Assembly (NCBI RefSeq): GCF_963924675.1
Contig: NC_089222.1
Span: forward strand, 3,348,001 to 3,412,000
Direction: 5' to 3'
Length of the DNA: 64,000 nt
Source of the DNA: Phocoena phocoena
Lineage: Eukaryota; Chordata; Mammalia; Artiodactyla; Phocoenidae
Part shown: piece by piece, positions 12,205 to 24,154 of the stretch
Layout of the letters: each line of letters starts with the position of its first letter
Position numbering within the stretch: position 1 is the stretch's first letter
The notes under the pieces: generated by a model
The model's input: only the letters and a program-made list of their open reading frames with translations
What the model was told of the DNA's origin: nothing
Databases searched by the model: none
Translations under genes and position numbers: made by a program

Positions 12205-12510
12205 CTTGATTTCTTTTTTTTTTTTGGTATAGAATCTTGTACTTTCTTTTTGGAGGTATGATTGTCATTGTGTAGATTTCAGATGAACAACATATTGGTT
12301 TGATGGATTTATACTGCAGTGCGGTTGCCCGTATAACAATAGTCAACAACTCTACTGCATCACATAATCATCATTTCTTCTAGTGGTGAGAACAATTAAG
12401 ATCTAGTCTCTTAGCAGGCTGAATGTTTATAATACAGTTTGTTCTCTGTAATGCCTGTACTGAGTATTAGATCTTCAGGACTTATCTACTAGTTGCAAAA
12501 CGTTGATTTT
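12205..12510 (-). mobile_element. Old L1 (L1M) 3' UTR fragment
   Basis: The T-rich left end followed by tagtggtgagaacaattaagatctagtctcttagca and cctgtactgag...ttcaggacttatctac is the reverse complement of an old L1 3' region. Highly diverged. Confidence 0.5.
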
Positions 12511-13640
12511 TAGGATCATTATCTCCTATCTTCTTTTTACTGGCGTGGCATTACTGAATGAGTCTTCAAAAAAACCGTATCCACTTCACAATCATGTAGG
12601 GTATGAATCATATAGAAATCCAGAAGTGCTTTGACAATGTCGGCTATGAAACTAAATTTTCTCTGAGTGTGACTCAGGAAAAAACCAAGTGGATCAATCA
12701 CACACCCAAAGGAATGAAAGTTAGATATTTCTGGACCAGCTAAAGGACTCCACGTTAGTCAGAAATGAAAACTGAGAACAGTCTGGGGACAGATGAGCAC
12801 TGATTTGGATAACTTAAAAGTAGCTAAACTTCAAAGAGTAAGAAGGGTAGGGGGAATCCGTTACACAGAGCTTCTTGGACCCTGGGTTGCAGTCAGCTCA
12901 CATCTGCCCCTGGATGCTTTCTGCATCGGATAGGCCTGCTTCTGGAGTAACACCTTACTAGTGGGATTCACCCTGTTGATGAATTACACTAATGCATCAT
13001 TAGAATGACGGGTCACACTGGTGATGTATTGCCAAGGAACTTAATGAGAGCAATAGCTCATTCTGATTATGCTCCCATGAAAGGAGGGCCCTGTCTTCAG
13101 AAGAAATCATCTACAAGTCGATTCTACTTAATTACAGGATACAACATAAACTAATAGCAATGTCAAGATGTTCTTTGGCACCAAGTTTTTGGCACTGATC
13201 AAAATATAATTTATGGCTCTACTCTGTATACTTGGAAACATTCACACAGTCTCAAAATGAGAAACGAGACACCCTGGAATCTACTTGGTTTTGAGGCTGG
13301 AAAAACCAATTTCTACTGTAGATCTCTCAAGAGATGCCTGAAAGATACAGATTTGAGTGCTTTTGTCAATCAAGTTGTCCCGGAGGAGGCTGCGTTTGGT
13401 TCAAAAGAGTTGGGGGAGGCAGAAGAAGTACTATGATTTCCCTTTAATGGCTGGCAGAAACTTTTTATTACACAAATTGCATCTTCACAATGACAGATTA
13501 CTTTCATATGGACTAGACCTAACAATAAACCCACCGATGTCTTAGGCTTGTGTAGAATTTTGATAGCACCAAGTATTAGCCTAAGAAAGCAATGGAAACA
13601 TTCTGATAAAGTAGAAGAGGAGGATTATTTATTAAACTTC
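12511..13640. other. Unique intronic DNA with a possible conserved block
   Basis: No coding evidence. The sub-block 12860-13090 is free of nameable repeats, moderately GC, and rich in TAAT cores (attacactaatgcatcatt). It also has a GGGTCA half-site with a nearby TGGTGA. That composition is compatible with, but does not show, a regulatory element. Confidence 0.35.
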
Positions 13641-13835
13641 TAATAATAATCATTACCACTTCTTACCTGCCTACTTTGTGTCAGGTAAGCTACTAGACCT
13701 TACAGCAACGAAGCTCACATTATCATCCCTGTCTTACAGATAAGGAGACTGAGGGCCTGAGAGTTTATACAACTCACCTAAGGTCTAGTAAACAGATGGC
13801 TCAGAATCTGACTGGCTCTGAACCACCCACTGTAC
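13640..13835 (-). mobile_element. MIR SINE
   Basis: cttacagataaggagactgagggcc...caactcacctaaggtc is the reverse complement of the MIR core (cctcagtttcctcatctgtaa...). Approximate edges. Confidence 0.7.
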
Positions 13836-14640
13836 AAAACTTCAGTCCCTGTGAAGACACTGTTTGGGGCCAGAGAAGATGAGCTGTTCATCAAGAGTTG
13901 GAAATAGTTTTTAAGACAAAGACCATAATACTTCTGATTCTAGATCACACATATTAGGTGGAAAACTGACACAGTAAAGACCAATTAGAAGAGGCCTGGA
14001 AATGGGTGAGCTAAAGACTGGCTACTGGCTTTTACTGTTTGACTGAATAGAAGTAGACTTAAGAAAGAGTGTATCTTTTTTCGAATATTTGAGAAAGTCA
14101 CCTGGAAGAGGGAGCTGGCTTATCCTCTGTTCTCGCAGCTCTAAGGAACAGGGACAAGTAGGAGAGTTTACAGGGAGGCAGATTTCAGTTCAGTGTAAAG
14201 AAGGACTTTGTAACTATCAGATCTATCAGAGGGTAACCAGGCTGCTACCAAAGTATCAACCTCCCCCAAACCCAAAGAGCTCAGAACAAATGGGCAGGGC
14301 CTGGGAGGTTATTGTGAATTATGGATTCAGTAGAAGAGATTTCCCTTTTCAGTACATGTTCTGCCAAGTTAAATATTAAGGAAATTTGTAACCCCGGTGA
14401 TAAAATAGGTCATCAATTCCTTATATAAAACCACTGGGGCTGGATGTGTTTGAATTCAGAATTTTTCAGAGTTTAGAAAGACAATTTAGTGTATACACCA
14501 TTTGTATACAATGCAGGATCCCCAGCATTGTCTGGGGCTGCACTCCATAGCCAAATGCATAAATATTTCTGCTTTTGCTTTAAAATTCCACTTAACAGTC
14601 AAAAGACTCTAAATAGCCTCACATCAGTTCAGGTCAGATT
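13836..14640. other. Unique intronic DNA
   Basis: Nothing identifiable. The ORFs present are short and lack any protein family resemblance. Confidence 0.45.
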
Positions 14641-14729
14641 ATGCTCGAGTTTTAGGTAAGATTTTGCTGTCAAATGAGTTACGAAAAATGTTTTTAGACT
14701 CTGGAAATCTGGGGGTTTGGAATCGCAGA

Positions 14730-14935
14730 TATGGGGTCGAACTGTAATAACTGCTGTGTATCGATTGCCATCTGTGTGGCAGGTAATGCACCTCTAAGAG
14801 TAGAGCAACTCTGCAAGTTGGATTTGGTGGACTCCTATTTTGCAAACGGAGAAAACTAAGGATCAGCTATACCAAGTGACCTTACTAAGGCCACCCAATA
14901 AATGCAAAGCTTGGAAATAAACTCCTGTCTATGTA
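14730..14935 (-). mobile_element. MIR SINE fragment
   Basis: ttgcaaacggagaaaactaagg...ccaagtgaccttactaaggccacccaat resembles the reverse complement of the MIR core. Diverged. Confidence 0.5.
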
Positions 14936-15780
14936 ACTAGAAAACAAGGCTGAAGGATGCAGCCTCTAAGACTTCATAGGTTTATAGAGCAAACTTTCCT
15001 CCTCATCTTGAACCCAAGTATATATTTGAATTTGGTAATAATCTAATTCATTTTTCCATTTCCTCTATCACCTCTGAGGTCCAGATATTGCTAAAGGATC
15101 CAGGCAAAAAGTTAAAAAGCTATTAACACAACTCACAGGTAGGGTGATTTCTGGATATACAAATACAGACATGGCAGGCGTATGTGTGCACCTCACATGA
15201 TATAACAATGCTAGGAAAACAAAGGAGTGAAACCCTAAGGATATTTTTCCAGGCACTCAAAGTATGGACAGAGCACTTGAAAGGTGGCTTTTATTTCACA
15301 ATATTCTAAAATAGCTTTGAGCAAGACTGATTCACAAAGAATTAATTAGTTTTATGTGCAGCAACAACACTTTAAATGGGGCACTTTGATAACAAAGATT
15401 ATAGTTTCCTTAAAAAGCATTTGGTAATGATCTATGAAGCCTATTTTAAGTAAGGTATACTGCAAGGACAATCATACTGGGAAAACCATGTAAATAGGGT
15501 GTTTGTCCTGACTGCTAGGAAGCCTGGGAAATTTTAATGTTAGTAGTTCCTTCTAATTTCTCTTGCCTTGTTATCTGGCTGCTGTTCATGCATCCTTGTT
15601 TGTTTGATTCTATTATATCTATGTCTTGTATCACATAGATACTTCAAAAATGTTGGGGGGAAGTGGAGCATAAATTACAACAAAAAAAGAGTAGATTTGC
15701 AAAGCCGCTGAGTGTTTGTGTATGTGTGTGTATGTGAAGCGGAAAAACAAAACCTAAAGAAAGATACCCTCTTGCATCAG
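14936..15780. other. Unique intronic DNA
   Basis: No gene or nameable repeat. A short tgtgtgtatgtgtgtgtatg run lies near 15717-15736. Confidence 0.45.
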
Positions 15781-15784
15781 TCAT

Positions 15785-16300
15785 TACTTTACACTCTTGC
15801 AAGCGCTATTTTTTCATCTCACTTGACTTGCAGCAGTGATCCCATTAGATAGCCAAGACATGAATGACCATCTCCATTTAAGAGATGAGTGCCCGTGGGG
15901 CTTCCCTGGTGGCGCAGTGGTTAAGAATCCACCTGCCAATGCAGGGGACGTGGGTTCGAGCCCCGGTCCGGGAAGATCTCACATGCTATGGAGCAACTAA
16001 GCCCGTGCGTGAGCCACAACTACTGAAGCCCGCGCGCCTAGAGCCCGTGCTCCGCAACAAGAGAAGCCACCACAATGAGAAGCCCGCGCACTACAAGAGT
16101 AGCCCCTGCTCGCCGCAACTAGAGAAAGCCCGCACGCAGCAACGAAGACCCAACACAGCCAAAAATAAATAAATATATTAATTAATTTAAAAAAAGAGAG
16201 AGAGATGAGTGTCCACTGTCATATAGGAAATAAATGGTGGAGTTAGCTTTGGAACCTGGGCCTCGTAACCTCAAGATGAGTTAGTTCTCTTCCTCGTGTA
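15785..16300 (-). mobile_element. MIR SINE split by a CHR SINE
   Basis: Left part (ccatctccatttaagagatgag) and right part (ggaaataaatggtggagttagctttggaacctggg) together give a reverse-complement MIR, interrupted at 15897-16200 by the CHR element. Provides a relative age for the two insertions. Confidence 0.6.
15897..16200 (+). mobile_element. CHR SINE (inside a MIR)
   Basis: Head ggcttccctggtggcgcag, B box ggttcgagccc, body and AAATAAATA tail. Flanking duplication agagatgagtgcccgtg (15881-15896) / agagatgagtgtcc (16201 onward) is imperfect at its end. Confidence 0.93.
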
Positions 16301-17480
16301 TAGTGCTTTCTTCAAAAGAACCACAACACTGATCAAAAGACTTTTGATAACTGTTGGACAGTGGTTAGAAATACAGCAACTCAGCTATTGCAAAATGAAT
16401 TCTTATACACAGAAGACAACTGTCTATTGGTTGGTGTCTGTTGAACCATGCAGTTTGGGAGATACAGCTGTCAAACTGACTGGTCGAGACAGTGACAGTG
16501 AAGGAGTCCAAAGGCGGTTCAATTACAGTATTTAATCAATGGCTGCACACGAGGGCTTTACAAAACGTGTTAAATGGTGGGTTTCTTGTTACGTAAGATG
16601 ATACAGATACCTTCTTTAAGATAATCCTATATCCCTACTCAAAACTGTCTACAGAAAAAAAGATGAATTCAAATCAATACACTTTTCTCAAACGTCTTCC
16701 TCTGAGCATACTAACAATCGTTTTAAGATGAGGTATGTGTGCCGCATTATATAGATTTACTTCTATTTTTGATCCTAGATTAGTTTTTTCCATTTCATGG
16801 ATCACACTTGACTCTCTTTGCAGGAGTCTAAAGACTGTGGATGAGCTGGAAGGGTGAGCGTGTAAGAGCCTGCATTCCAAAACCATTCAGGAGTATAGCC
16901 TTTGACAAACTAAACGGGACTTCCTGAAGCCTTGAAGTTGTGGGTCATGATCTGACTCAACTCTCCAGAAAATACCATTTTCGAAAACAAAACCATGCTT
17001 TATTTGAAGATTCTGATAAAATGGGTTTTGGGTGTGGGAGGTGGGGAGGGCAGAGTGCAACCGGCTGGCAAATGTGAGCAGAAAACAACAACAAAGCAAC
17101 AAACCCCTGCCGATCCTTGTCTGGGCACCAAGGGATGAATTAGGTTCTGTACAGTAAATTGTTGATTTTATACCCCAAACAACACATTAGTATTACTTCA
17201 AAGTGTAAAGACAAAATGGCTCAGGCCCAACAACTCAGAGCTGTGAAATGCTTGTTCTCCAACTTTGTGCCTGGACTCTCTCTTCTTTTTCTTATGGTAG
17301 TAGCTGAATAGGACAAGTAGGTAGCTTGAGACTTCCTCACTCTTTACATGATACATGGATACACACTGAATTTTTAACCTGGAGACAATAGCTTTATCAA
17401 TTTCCTTTCAGGAGAGAAGAGCGTTAAAAGTCGATTTTAACAGGAAATGTCAGACATAAACATATTATATTAGTATGTAT
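16301..17480. other. Unique intronic DNA
   Basis: No gene or nameable repeat. Several short ORFs on both strands have no family resemblance. Confidence 0.45.
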
Positions 17481-17489
17481 AAATCATTC

Positions 17490-17602
17490 TTCCACTTGAC
17501 TATAAGCACCCTGAGACTGTTTTGTTCCCTACAACCAGGGGCCCAGTGCTTGACACATTGTAGATGCTGAAAAAGTACTTAGAGTTGAATGAATAGGGTC
17601 GG
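17490..17602 (+). mobile_element. L2 LINE 3' end
   Basis: ttgactataagcaccctgagactg...cagtgcttgacacattgtag...gttgaatgaatag matches the L2 3' terminus with its TGAA-type tail. Confidence 0.65.
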
Positions 17603-17807
17603 CTTAGGGCTGGCTGAAAGGGAAAGTGATAGGACCCAAGTGCTTGCATCAGCTGGAAGTTCAAGTGCAGAGGCCAGGAGCTTCCCACAAGGGGAGCAAG
17701 GAGCGCGTGAAGGTAGGAACTCATGCTTCCCTGAAATAAGTGAAGGCCCCGGGGTACGGTGGCAGAAAGACCATTGGGTGAGGAGCGAGGGTAGTGGAGT
17801 GGTAGTT

Positions 17808-17900
17808 TTGCTCTAGCAGCTCAGCAACCCTGAGTCACCTCTCTGAGCTCAGTCTTCTATTTTATAAAATGGGAGTAGAAGTATGTCCCCAGCCTTCCTC
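17808..17900 (+). mobile_element. MIR SINE fragment
   Basis: gagtcacctctctgagctcagtcttctattttataaaatggga resembles the MIR core. Short and diverged. Confidence 0.5.
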
Positions 17901-18027
17901 GGGGTCAGAGGCAAGCGTGTACTTGACCATTTCTGCATAGACATAGTCAAACCCTACAGCGATGTCAGGCCTTCACAACAACTTCCTACTTCTTTTATGA
18001 ACAAACATCTAAGCATTGATAAAGTTT

Positions 18028-18090
18028 TATTTATTTTTTAAAAAAACTTTATTTTATATTGGAGCATAGTTGATTAACAACGTGGTGTTG
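18028..18090 (-). mobile_element. Extremely 5'-truncated L1 3' end
   Basis: About 63 bases: a T-rich left end, then aactttattttatattggagcatagttgattaacaa, the reverse complement of the artiodactyl/cetacean L1 3' terminus. The duplication gataaagttt flanks it (18018-18027, 18091-18100). A complete insertion event, with only the last few dozen bases copied. Confidence 0.75.
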
Positions 18091-18378
18091 GATAAAGTTT
18101 CACGTCACTGTGGCAGAGTGCCCCAGAATCCTCCTTTCCTACAGGTGGATAGAGAGCATGCAGCCTGGGTAAACCACTGGTCGGGATTTACCTAGCAGCA
18201 TCTGGTTTCAGCTACAGCTTTCCTGGAGAGAATTTCCTTTTCTTTGAAAATAAATGGCAATTTTTAAGCTGTCTGAGCTATGCAAGTGAAAAGGAACAAT
18301 CTGGGGGAAATGTAGAACAGCACACTGGGTTATTACAGGAGCCTTGACGGGTAACCAAAAAGCAATGTGAGAGGAGGG

Positions 18379-18381
<3 letters not shown>

Positions 18382-18414
<33 letters not shown>

Positions 18415-18427
18415 ACGTGCGTGTGTG
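18382..18427 (+). repeat. (TG)n microsatellite
   Basis: An almost pure GT dinucleotide run of about 30 bases followed by gcacgtgcgtgtgtgt. Likely variable in length among individuals and able to form Z-DNA. The ORFs translating it as His/Thr repeats are artefacts. Confidence 0.9.
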
Positions 18428-18673
18428 TTGGGTAAGGGTGCAGAGCTCACAACTGTCACAGCGTTTCTGAAATGAAGCCAGAGAAAACTGCCCTCTCTGG
18501 AAGTTGGAGTCCTTCCAACTAGATAAAAGTGTGGGTGCCTGTCTTCTTCCTGGGAGGCCCACAGTGCTGTAGCTAAGACCATCCTTTTCAAAAGCTGGAG
18601 AAGCTGGTTGGTGTGTTAATAAAAAAAAAACTTCTAGGAATGACCAGTTAACTTTCCTCATAAAACAAACGTA

Positions 18674-18840
18674 GGGACTTCCCTGGTGGTCTAGTGGGTG
18701 AGACTCTGCGCTCCCAGTGCAGGGGGCCCAAGTTCGATCCCCGGTCGGGGAACTAGACCCCGCATGCATCCCGCGACTAAGAGTCCATATGCCGCAACTA
18801 AGACCTGGCACAGCCAAATGAATAAATAAATACTTAGAAA
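18674..18840 (+). mobile_element. CHR-related tRNA-derived SINE
   Basis: Head gggacttccctggtggtctag, ggggaactagaccccgcatg, body cgcaactaagacctggcacag and AAATAAATAAATA tail. Possible short duplication aacaaac on each side. Confidence 0.9.
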
Positions 18841-18846
18841 AAAGAG

Positions 18847-19925
18847 AGAACAAACAGAATGAAAATACATTTTATTGAATGGCGATAATGAAAAGTTCCT
18901 TTAGAAGAAGACAAAAAAAGAGTAGTGGGAAAAAAAAATAACTACATGCACTAATGGGCCTGAATCTTTGAACAACTTGTAGCCAGGAAAACATTCTCCT
19001 AACAGATATTATACATCAGAACTATGATAGATTGAAACAAACCAAATATGTTTATATTCATGAGTTCCTAATGATTTAGGACATTAACTGGCCAGTTTCT
19101 GGAAGAATGCTAGGCATCTTCTTCTTTATTTTGAACACTGGTAAATAAAACGAAATACCCAAGCATTTATCCTGCCTTTCTTCTATAAACTGTACCACCA
19201 GACAACCAAATAATAGAAAAGGGGAAGGTTCTTTGTATAGAAATATTTCAACAAATAAATGAAGAAAGAATGAGAATATCACCATTCACTCCTAATGGAT
19301 TAAGGATGTAGGTACTGAGAATCAGTGGCTATTTCCAAGACAAAAAGAGAGAAAATGAGATAGAATGTATTAACATCTCCTGATGAAGAACACGTCACCA
19401 CCTAAGAAGACGTCTTCTCCCAAACAATCATATCTGAATGTGACCAAGCCTCTGGAGTCAACAGCCAGTTTGCTGGAAACACAGAGGCCAAACTCAGACG
19501 TGAAAGCACGTGGTGGGGTGCAAAAAGGTGAGCACAGGCTGAGGCAAACTCCACAAGAGATGACCTGGTTTCTCCGACAAATAAGCAGCAATGGAGTAAG
19601 ACAAAATGAAGGAACAGAGTTATAGAGGAAAAGAGAGCCAAATGATATTAGAAAAAATAAAAACAGGCAATGATAACTCTGGTGTCTGGGTGAGAAAACT
19701 ATAAAGAAAAGTAAAAAGTTGATTACCATGAAAGTCGGGGTAGTGGTTCCTCTTGTGGGTAGGGGAGAGGGTTGTGTTTGGGAAGAGACAGGTGGAGGGC
19801 TCCCGAGGCGCTTTGCAGTCTAGCTCCTTCCATGTCTGGTGGCTACAAGGTGTCCTCCTTTATTAACTAAGCTACACATTTGTGTTACTTTCACAGTAAC
19901 AGGCTTTTACATAACTGTGTTATGC
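18847..19925. other. Unique intronic DNA
   Basis: No gene or nameable repeat. A 119-residue hydrophobic minus-strand ORF at 19370-19729 has no family resemblance and looks like chance. Confidence 0.45.
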
Positions 19926-20133
19926 GAATATGTGTGTATGGGTGTATGTGTGTGTATTTGTGCGCACGCAAATGTATGTGTGCATATGTGTACGTGTATA
20001 AGGTAGGTATGTGTCTGTTGTAGTGTGTGTGTGTTGTAATATGTGTGTGTATGTATGCATGTGTCTATGTGTGTGCATGTGTGTGTGCACGTGGGCAGGT
20101 GTCTATGTGTACATATGTGTGTGTGTATGGTTG
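19925..20133 (+). repeat. Degenerate (TG)n-rich tract
   Basis: About 210 bases of interrupted TG/TATG repeats (tgtgtgtatgtatgcatgtg). It generates Cys/Val-rich or His/Thr-rich false ORFs on the two strands. An old, decayed microsatellite. Confidence 0.9.
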
Positions 20134-20830
20134 CTCCTCTCCAACTTGCTTCAAGCATGTATTCCCATGTGGTGGTTAAGGGCTCTGAGCTCTGGAAGAG
20201 TCCCTGTCTCTGAGTGTGAAAAACGCACTTCTGGGGAGAATTCCTTTAAAAACCTGGCTTATTGAAAACAAAAATTCTAAGTTCTGTCCTCTTTATAAAT
20301 TTTGAATTCCAGTTCGGTTTGACAAACACCAGAATCTCAGACCAAAGTATGTCGGGAATTACCTTCTTAAATCATAGAGCCATTCCATTTGCAGAACAGT
20401 CCAGGGAACAGTTCTGGTTCTGCCGACTCGGAAACCCAGGCAGCCTGTCCTGTCTCCACCTTCATATCCTGCTGGCCTCTCTTCACTCTGAGTTTCCTTT
20501 CCAAAGCCTGGAGGCCAGAGGTCATGTGATGGACCAGTGACCAGGAAAGGTTGGCTTCAAATCACAGCACCAAGAAAGCCCTCTCCTTTGTAGTAGCCTT
20601 CAACATGCCCTGTCTCTCCTCCCTCCTCTCCTCCACTGCTCCAGTGGACCAGGTGTCCAATTACGTTACTAAATTTCCTTCTCCATTTATCTCTTCGTGA
20701 AAGTGCTATATGTAGAACAGTTTGCAGGTTGTCAATCTCTTTCACATACGTGCGTTTATTTTCATGCTTTCTTTAAAAATTACATTTTTGATTTAGATTT
20801 AACTGCTTAGTCTACAAAGGCATTTAATCT
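20134..20830. other. Unique intronic DNA
   Basis: No gene or nameable repeat recognised. Confidence 0.45.
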
Positions 20831-20978
20831 CAATCTGTGGTTTTCAACCTTGGCTGCAGAAATGTTTCAAATACACTGCGGCTGGCCCTTCATCCTAAAC
20901 AAAACCAGACAGACACTCAGGTACTAAAGCCTGGGCCCCAGGTGATTCTGTGTGCGGCTGGGATTGAGACCCAGTGGC
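20831..20978. mobile_element. MER5A-like hAT-Charlie MITE
   Basis: ctgtggttttcaaccttggctgcag...aaagcctgggccccaggtgattctgtg...acccagtgg follows the near-palindromic MER5A pattern. Non-autonomous and diverged; the palindrome prevents safe strand assignment. Confidence 0.6.
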
Positions 20979-21600
20979 TGGGTCTTTACAAGTTTAGGTG
21001 AAATCAATCAGCTGCACTTGACAGGTGTTTTTCTTTGCAGATTTCCCATTCAGTATTCACTGTACGTATGCTCTGACCATCATCCTCTCCTTGCCCAGAC
21101 ACGCTTATTGTAGTGTGTGTGGTTTACACGCATCCCCGGGAGGAATCTCTGCTAACCCTCCCTGAGGTAAGAGCGGGTAATGAAGGGAAAAGATGAAAGT
21201 CAGAGCTCCACTACCTGCTGACTACCTGGCCCTGGGAAGTGACCTCTTAGCCTCTCTTGGCCTCTGTTTTGCATATAGAAAATAGGAAGAACAATGTGAT
21301 CCTTTGAAAGCTACTGTGCAGATGAGAAACACACAGAGATTGAGGAAGAACCTGGCCTCCAGTCAGAGCACAAAACCTAGGGCTCTGACTCTCATCGTTG
21401 CCTCGGGAGCCATGTGACTCGTGCCAGACCCACGGAGGCTCTGAAGCCCTTTCAGCTGCATTTTGTGACACCCGTCCACATGCTCAGGAATCTTACAGTT
21501 GGGATATGTCTTCTGCAGTCCCATCATTCAGTGTGAAAGATACATGACTTACCTACACGAATATTTGTATCACATATTTATATTTAAATTCATGTCTACT
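20979..21600. other. Mostly unique intronic DNA with a MIR remnant
   Basis: At 21190-21300 ctgactacctggccctgggaag...cctctcttggcctctgttttgc resembles plus-strand MIR. The rest shows nothing identifiable. Confidence 0.4.
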
Positions 21601-21614
21601 TATATATTACTTTA

Positions 21615-21829
21615 TTTATTTTTATTTTTTATTTTTGCGGTACGCGGGCCTCTCACTGTTGTGGCCTCTTCCGTTGTGGAGCACAGTCTCCAGACACGCA
21701 GGCTCAGCGGCCATGGCTCACGGGCCCAGTCACTCTGCAGCATGTGGGATCTTCCCGGACCGGGGCACGAACCCATGTCCCCTGCATCGGCAGGCGGACT
21801 CTCAACCACTGCGCCCCCAGGGAAGCCCC
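21615..21829 (-). mobile_element. CHR SINE, short GC-rich form
   Basis: Reverse complement of the short CHR form, ending gggaagcccc at its head side, with a T-rich left end as its A tail. Duplication tatatattactttа-type (21601-21614 and 21830-21843) is perfect over about 14 bases. Confidence 0.94.
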
Positions 21830-21844
21830 TATATATTACTTTAA

Positions 21845-22745
21845 AAGGGGAAAAAAAATAAAAACCACTGACCTCCATTACCTCAGTCTCAGTCTCCCTG
21901 TGTGTGGCTGACGTACATATTATCCCACCTGTCTTCTTCCGACTTAGCAAGGCCCCTCCTGGTAGGAAACGCTTCAGCGCAGCCCATTTGCACCTTGCTG
22001 TAATCCCTGGGGGAGCCCTCCTTTCACCTGGCCAGGACTCTGCCCTGAAGTCAACAAGAGCTCTGCCAGTACAGAGGGAGGGAGAGCCAAGAAACCAAGG
22101 GTAGGGCCCCATCAGGCAGCTTCCCCCATGAGTCACGGCCCGTGCCTGCAGGCCCGAGTTCCGAACTTCTGAATGTCTGCTATGCTGAGACAACCCACAC
22201 TTGACATTTGACTTCAACGTCTTCTATTCTGACTATGAAATTATAATGGAAATATTGCAACTTCAGAGAAATACATGAAACACTCTGTATGCATAGTTTC
22301 GGTGAGTTGGCTCTGCTGGATTAGTCAGCAGCCATGATATTTACTAGTATTTCTATGGTCTGATAAGCCAACAGTCTAGAAATATATCACAGAAGTTATT
22401 AATTTATCCACCAAAAGAATGAATGAATCATGCAGGGCAATGGGGGGATGCAAAAAGGACTTTTTTAAAAAGAGAAGTTTATCAATATCAGGGTGGAGAC
22501 TTGAAAAATGATGCAGACATTATCGAAGGTGTCCTCCCTCTCCATTTCAAACAGAAGTGTGACATTCTTGGCGAGTCAAGGTCTACACAGTTGAGATAAT
22601 CACAGCCGCTCTGCCGTGGTCCAGCACTGCTCCTGTGCTCACGAGACCCTGGTCCAACGCCACATTCTTACGGGTCATGCCAGCGCTCATCACAGTCACC
22701 ACCCGCATGCCTGCCTTTAGCAGGGCCCGCTTTTAACTTGTTCAA
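21845..22745. other. Unique intronic DNA
   Basis: No supported gene. The 201-residue minus-strand ORF crossing 21612-22217 is mostly SINE sequence read through. Confidence 0.45.
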
Positions 22746-22757
22746 AAACTGCTGTGA

Positions 22758-22895
22758 GGGACTTCCCTGGTGGTCCAGTGGTTAGGACTCTGCACTGCAG
22801 GGGGCGCAGATTTGATCCCTGGTCGGGGAACAAATATCCCACATACCATGCTGCACGGCGAGAAGAAAAAAAACAAAACAAAACAAAAACCCAAA
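22758..22895 (+). mobile_element. CHR-related tRNA-derived SINE, short form
   Basis: Head gggacttccctggtggtccag, gatccctggtcggggaac, then a short body and an AAAACAAAACAAAA tail. Imperfect duplication aaaaactgctg / aaaagactgctg flanks it. Confidence 0.9.
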
Positions 22896-22904
22896 ACAAA
22901 AGAC

Positions 22905-23700
22905 TGCTGGAGCTTCAGGAAACTGTTTGGTAGAAAATATTGAAGCCAAGTGTCCTCAGACCCTGTAACCCACGCCCAGTGGGAATGTGCAAGTATGGTC
23001 CCCAAAACACACGCATCAGGGAGCTCACAGCTGCCATGTTTGCAATAGTCCCAAAGTGGAGACTACCCAAAGGCCCATCGACCCTAGAATGGATCGATAA
23101 AATGTGGTGTATATTTACACAATGGAATACTGCACGGAAATGAAAAAGAACCAACAGAAGCTCCACGGGACAATACGGATGACCCCACAAACATATATAT
23201 TTTTTAAATCTATTTTTATTTATTTATTTTGGCTGTGCCGGGTCTCCGTTGCGGCATGCGGACTCTTCATTGTGGCATGCGGGATCTTTTGTTTTTTGTG
23301 TGTGTGTGTGGCATGCAGACTTCTTAGTTGTGGCATGCATGTGGGGTCTAGTTCCCTGACCAGGGATCGAACGCAGGCCCCCTGCATTGGGAGCAGGGAG
23401 TCTTACCCACTGGACCACCAGGGAAGTCCCCCCACAAACATATTGAGTAGAGGCAGCCAGACACGAAGAATCCAGACCGTGGGATGTAACAGGCAGAGTG
23501 CAAGAACAGCCCCACAAACGTACGCCAGGGGAAATCAGGACAGTGTGACCCTTGCAGGGCAGTGATGGCAGCAGGAAGGAGAAAGGATCGGGTATGGGTC
23601 TCCGGTTCTCACCTGGGTTCTGTGAATTCACTGAACTGTGTACTTAGAGTATAGATAATTTTCTGTTTGAGTACCATGCTTCCATAAGAAGTTAAAAATA
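22905..23700 (+). mobile_element. Old L1 3' fragment split by a SINE
   Basis: ORF2 C-terminal remnant (gataaaatgtggtgtatatttacacaatgg; aatactgcacggaaatg) followed after the SINE by an old L1 3' UTR-like region ending near aataaaaagc. Frames are broken. Confidence 0.65.
23197..23429 (-). mobile_element. CHR SINE inside an old L1
   Basis: Reverse complement CHR element: the plus strand reads T-rich end, ggctgtgccgggtctccg, ... ggaccaccagggaagtccc. Duplication ccccacaaacatat at 23183-23196 and 23430-23443 is perfect over 14 bases. Confidence 0.95.
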
Positions 23701-24150
23701 AAAAGCTGTGGTGAGCAAGGAAAAATAAAGCAAAGCATTCAATTTAAATTAAGACTATGTGAACTCTGGGGAAAGCTGGAGAGGTTCGCTTTGCAGCCAA
23801 GAACAAGAGGATTAGCTGTTATGATGCTCGGGGATGTCCCTTCCTTCCTTCCTGTGCCCTAGTTTGGGTTCCCCAGTAAATAATCTCTTGTAATTAAGAC
23901 TTCACATAGCTCTGCCTGGAGTTTCCTTAGTTAAATGGCTTTGGTGTTGCAGTTCATGTGGATATGGGCTTCAGAGGTCTTCAATATGCTTTTTCTTCTG
24001 TATTCATAAAAAAGTGGGAAATAAAATAATTGGCATGTTCATGGAAATAGCATCAGACTAACATGTGATTCGATAGATGATATGAAGATTTAGTATCATA
24101 ATGTTCTGGAGAGCACACTCTTTCACATTTAACAAGATACTAATTTCTTT
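23701..24150. other. Unique intronic DNA
   Basis: Nothing identifiable. Confidence 0.45.
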
Positions 24151-24154
24151 AGAA

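Noticed and set aside
15899..15975. tRNA gene (A and B boxes)
   Set aside because: The promoter boxes belong to the SINE head; the cloverleaf is not intact and a SINE body follows. Same for all other SINE heads.
18278..18853. 191- and 127-residue minus ORFs with His/Thr repeats
   Set aside because: They translate a SINE and a (TG)n microsatellite.
20011..20265. Cys/Val-rich short protein
   Set aside because: Pure translation of a TG-rich repeat; not a cysteine-rich peptide gene.
21612..22217. 201-residue minus-strand ORF
   Set aside because: About a third is CHR SINE read through and the rest has no family resemblance, start context or splice support.
23104..23565. 153-residue ORF
   Set aside because: Joins L1 remnant and antisense SINE sequence across the SINE insertion.
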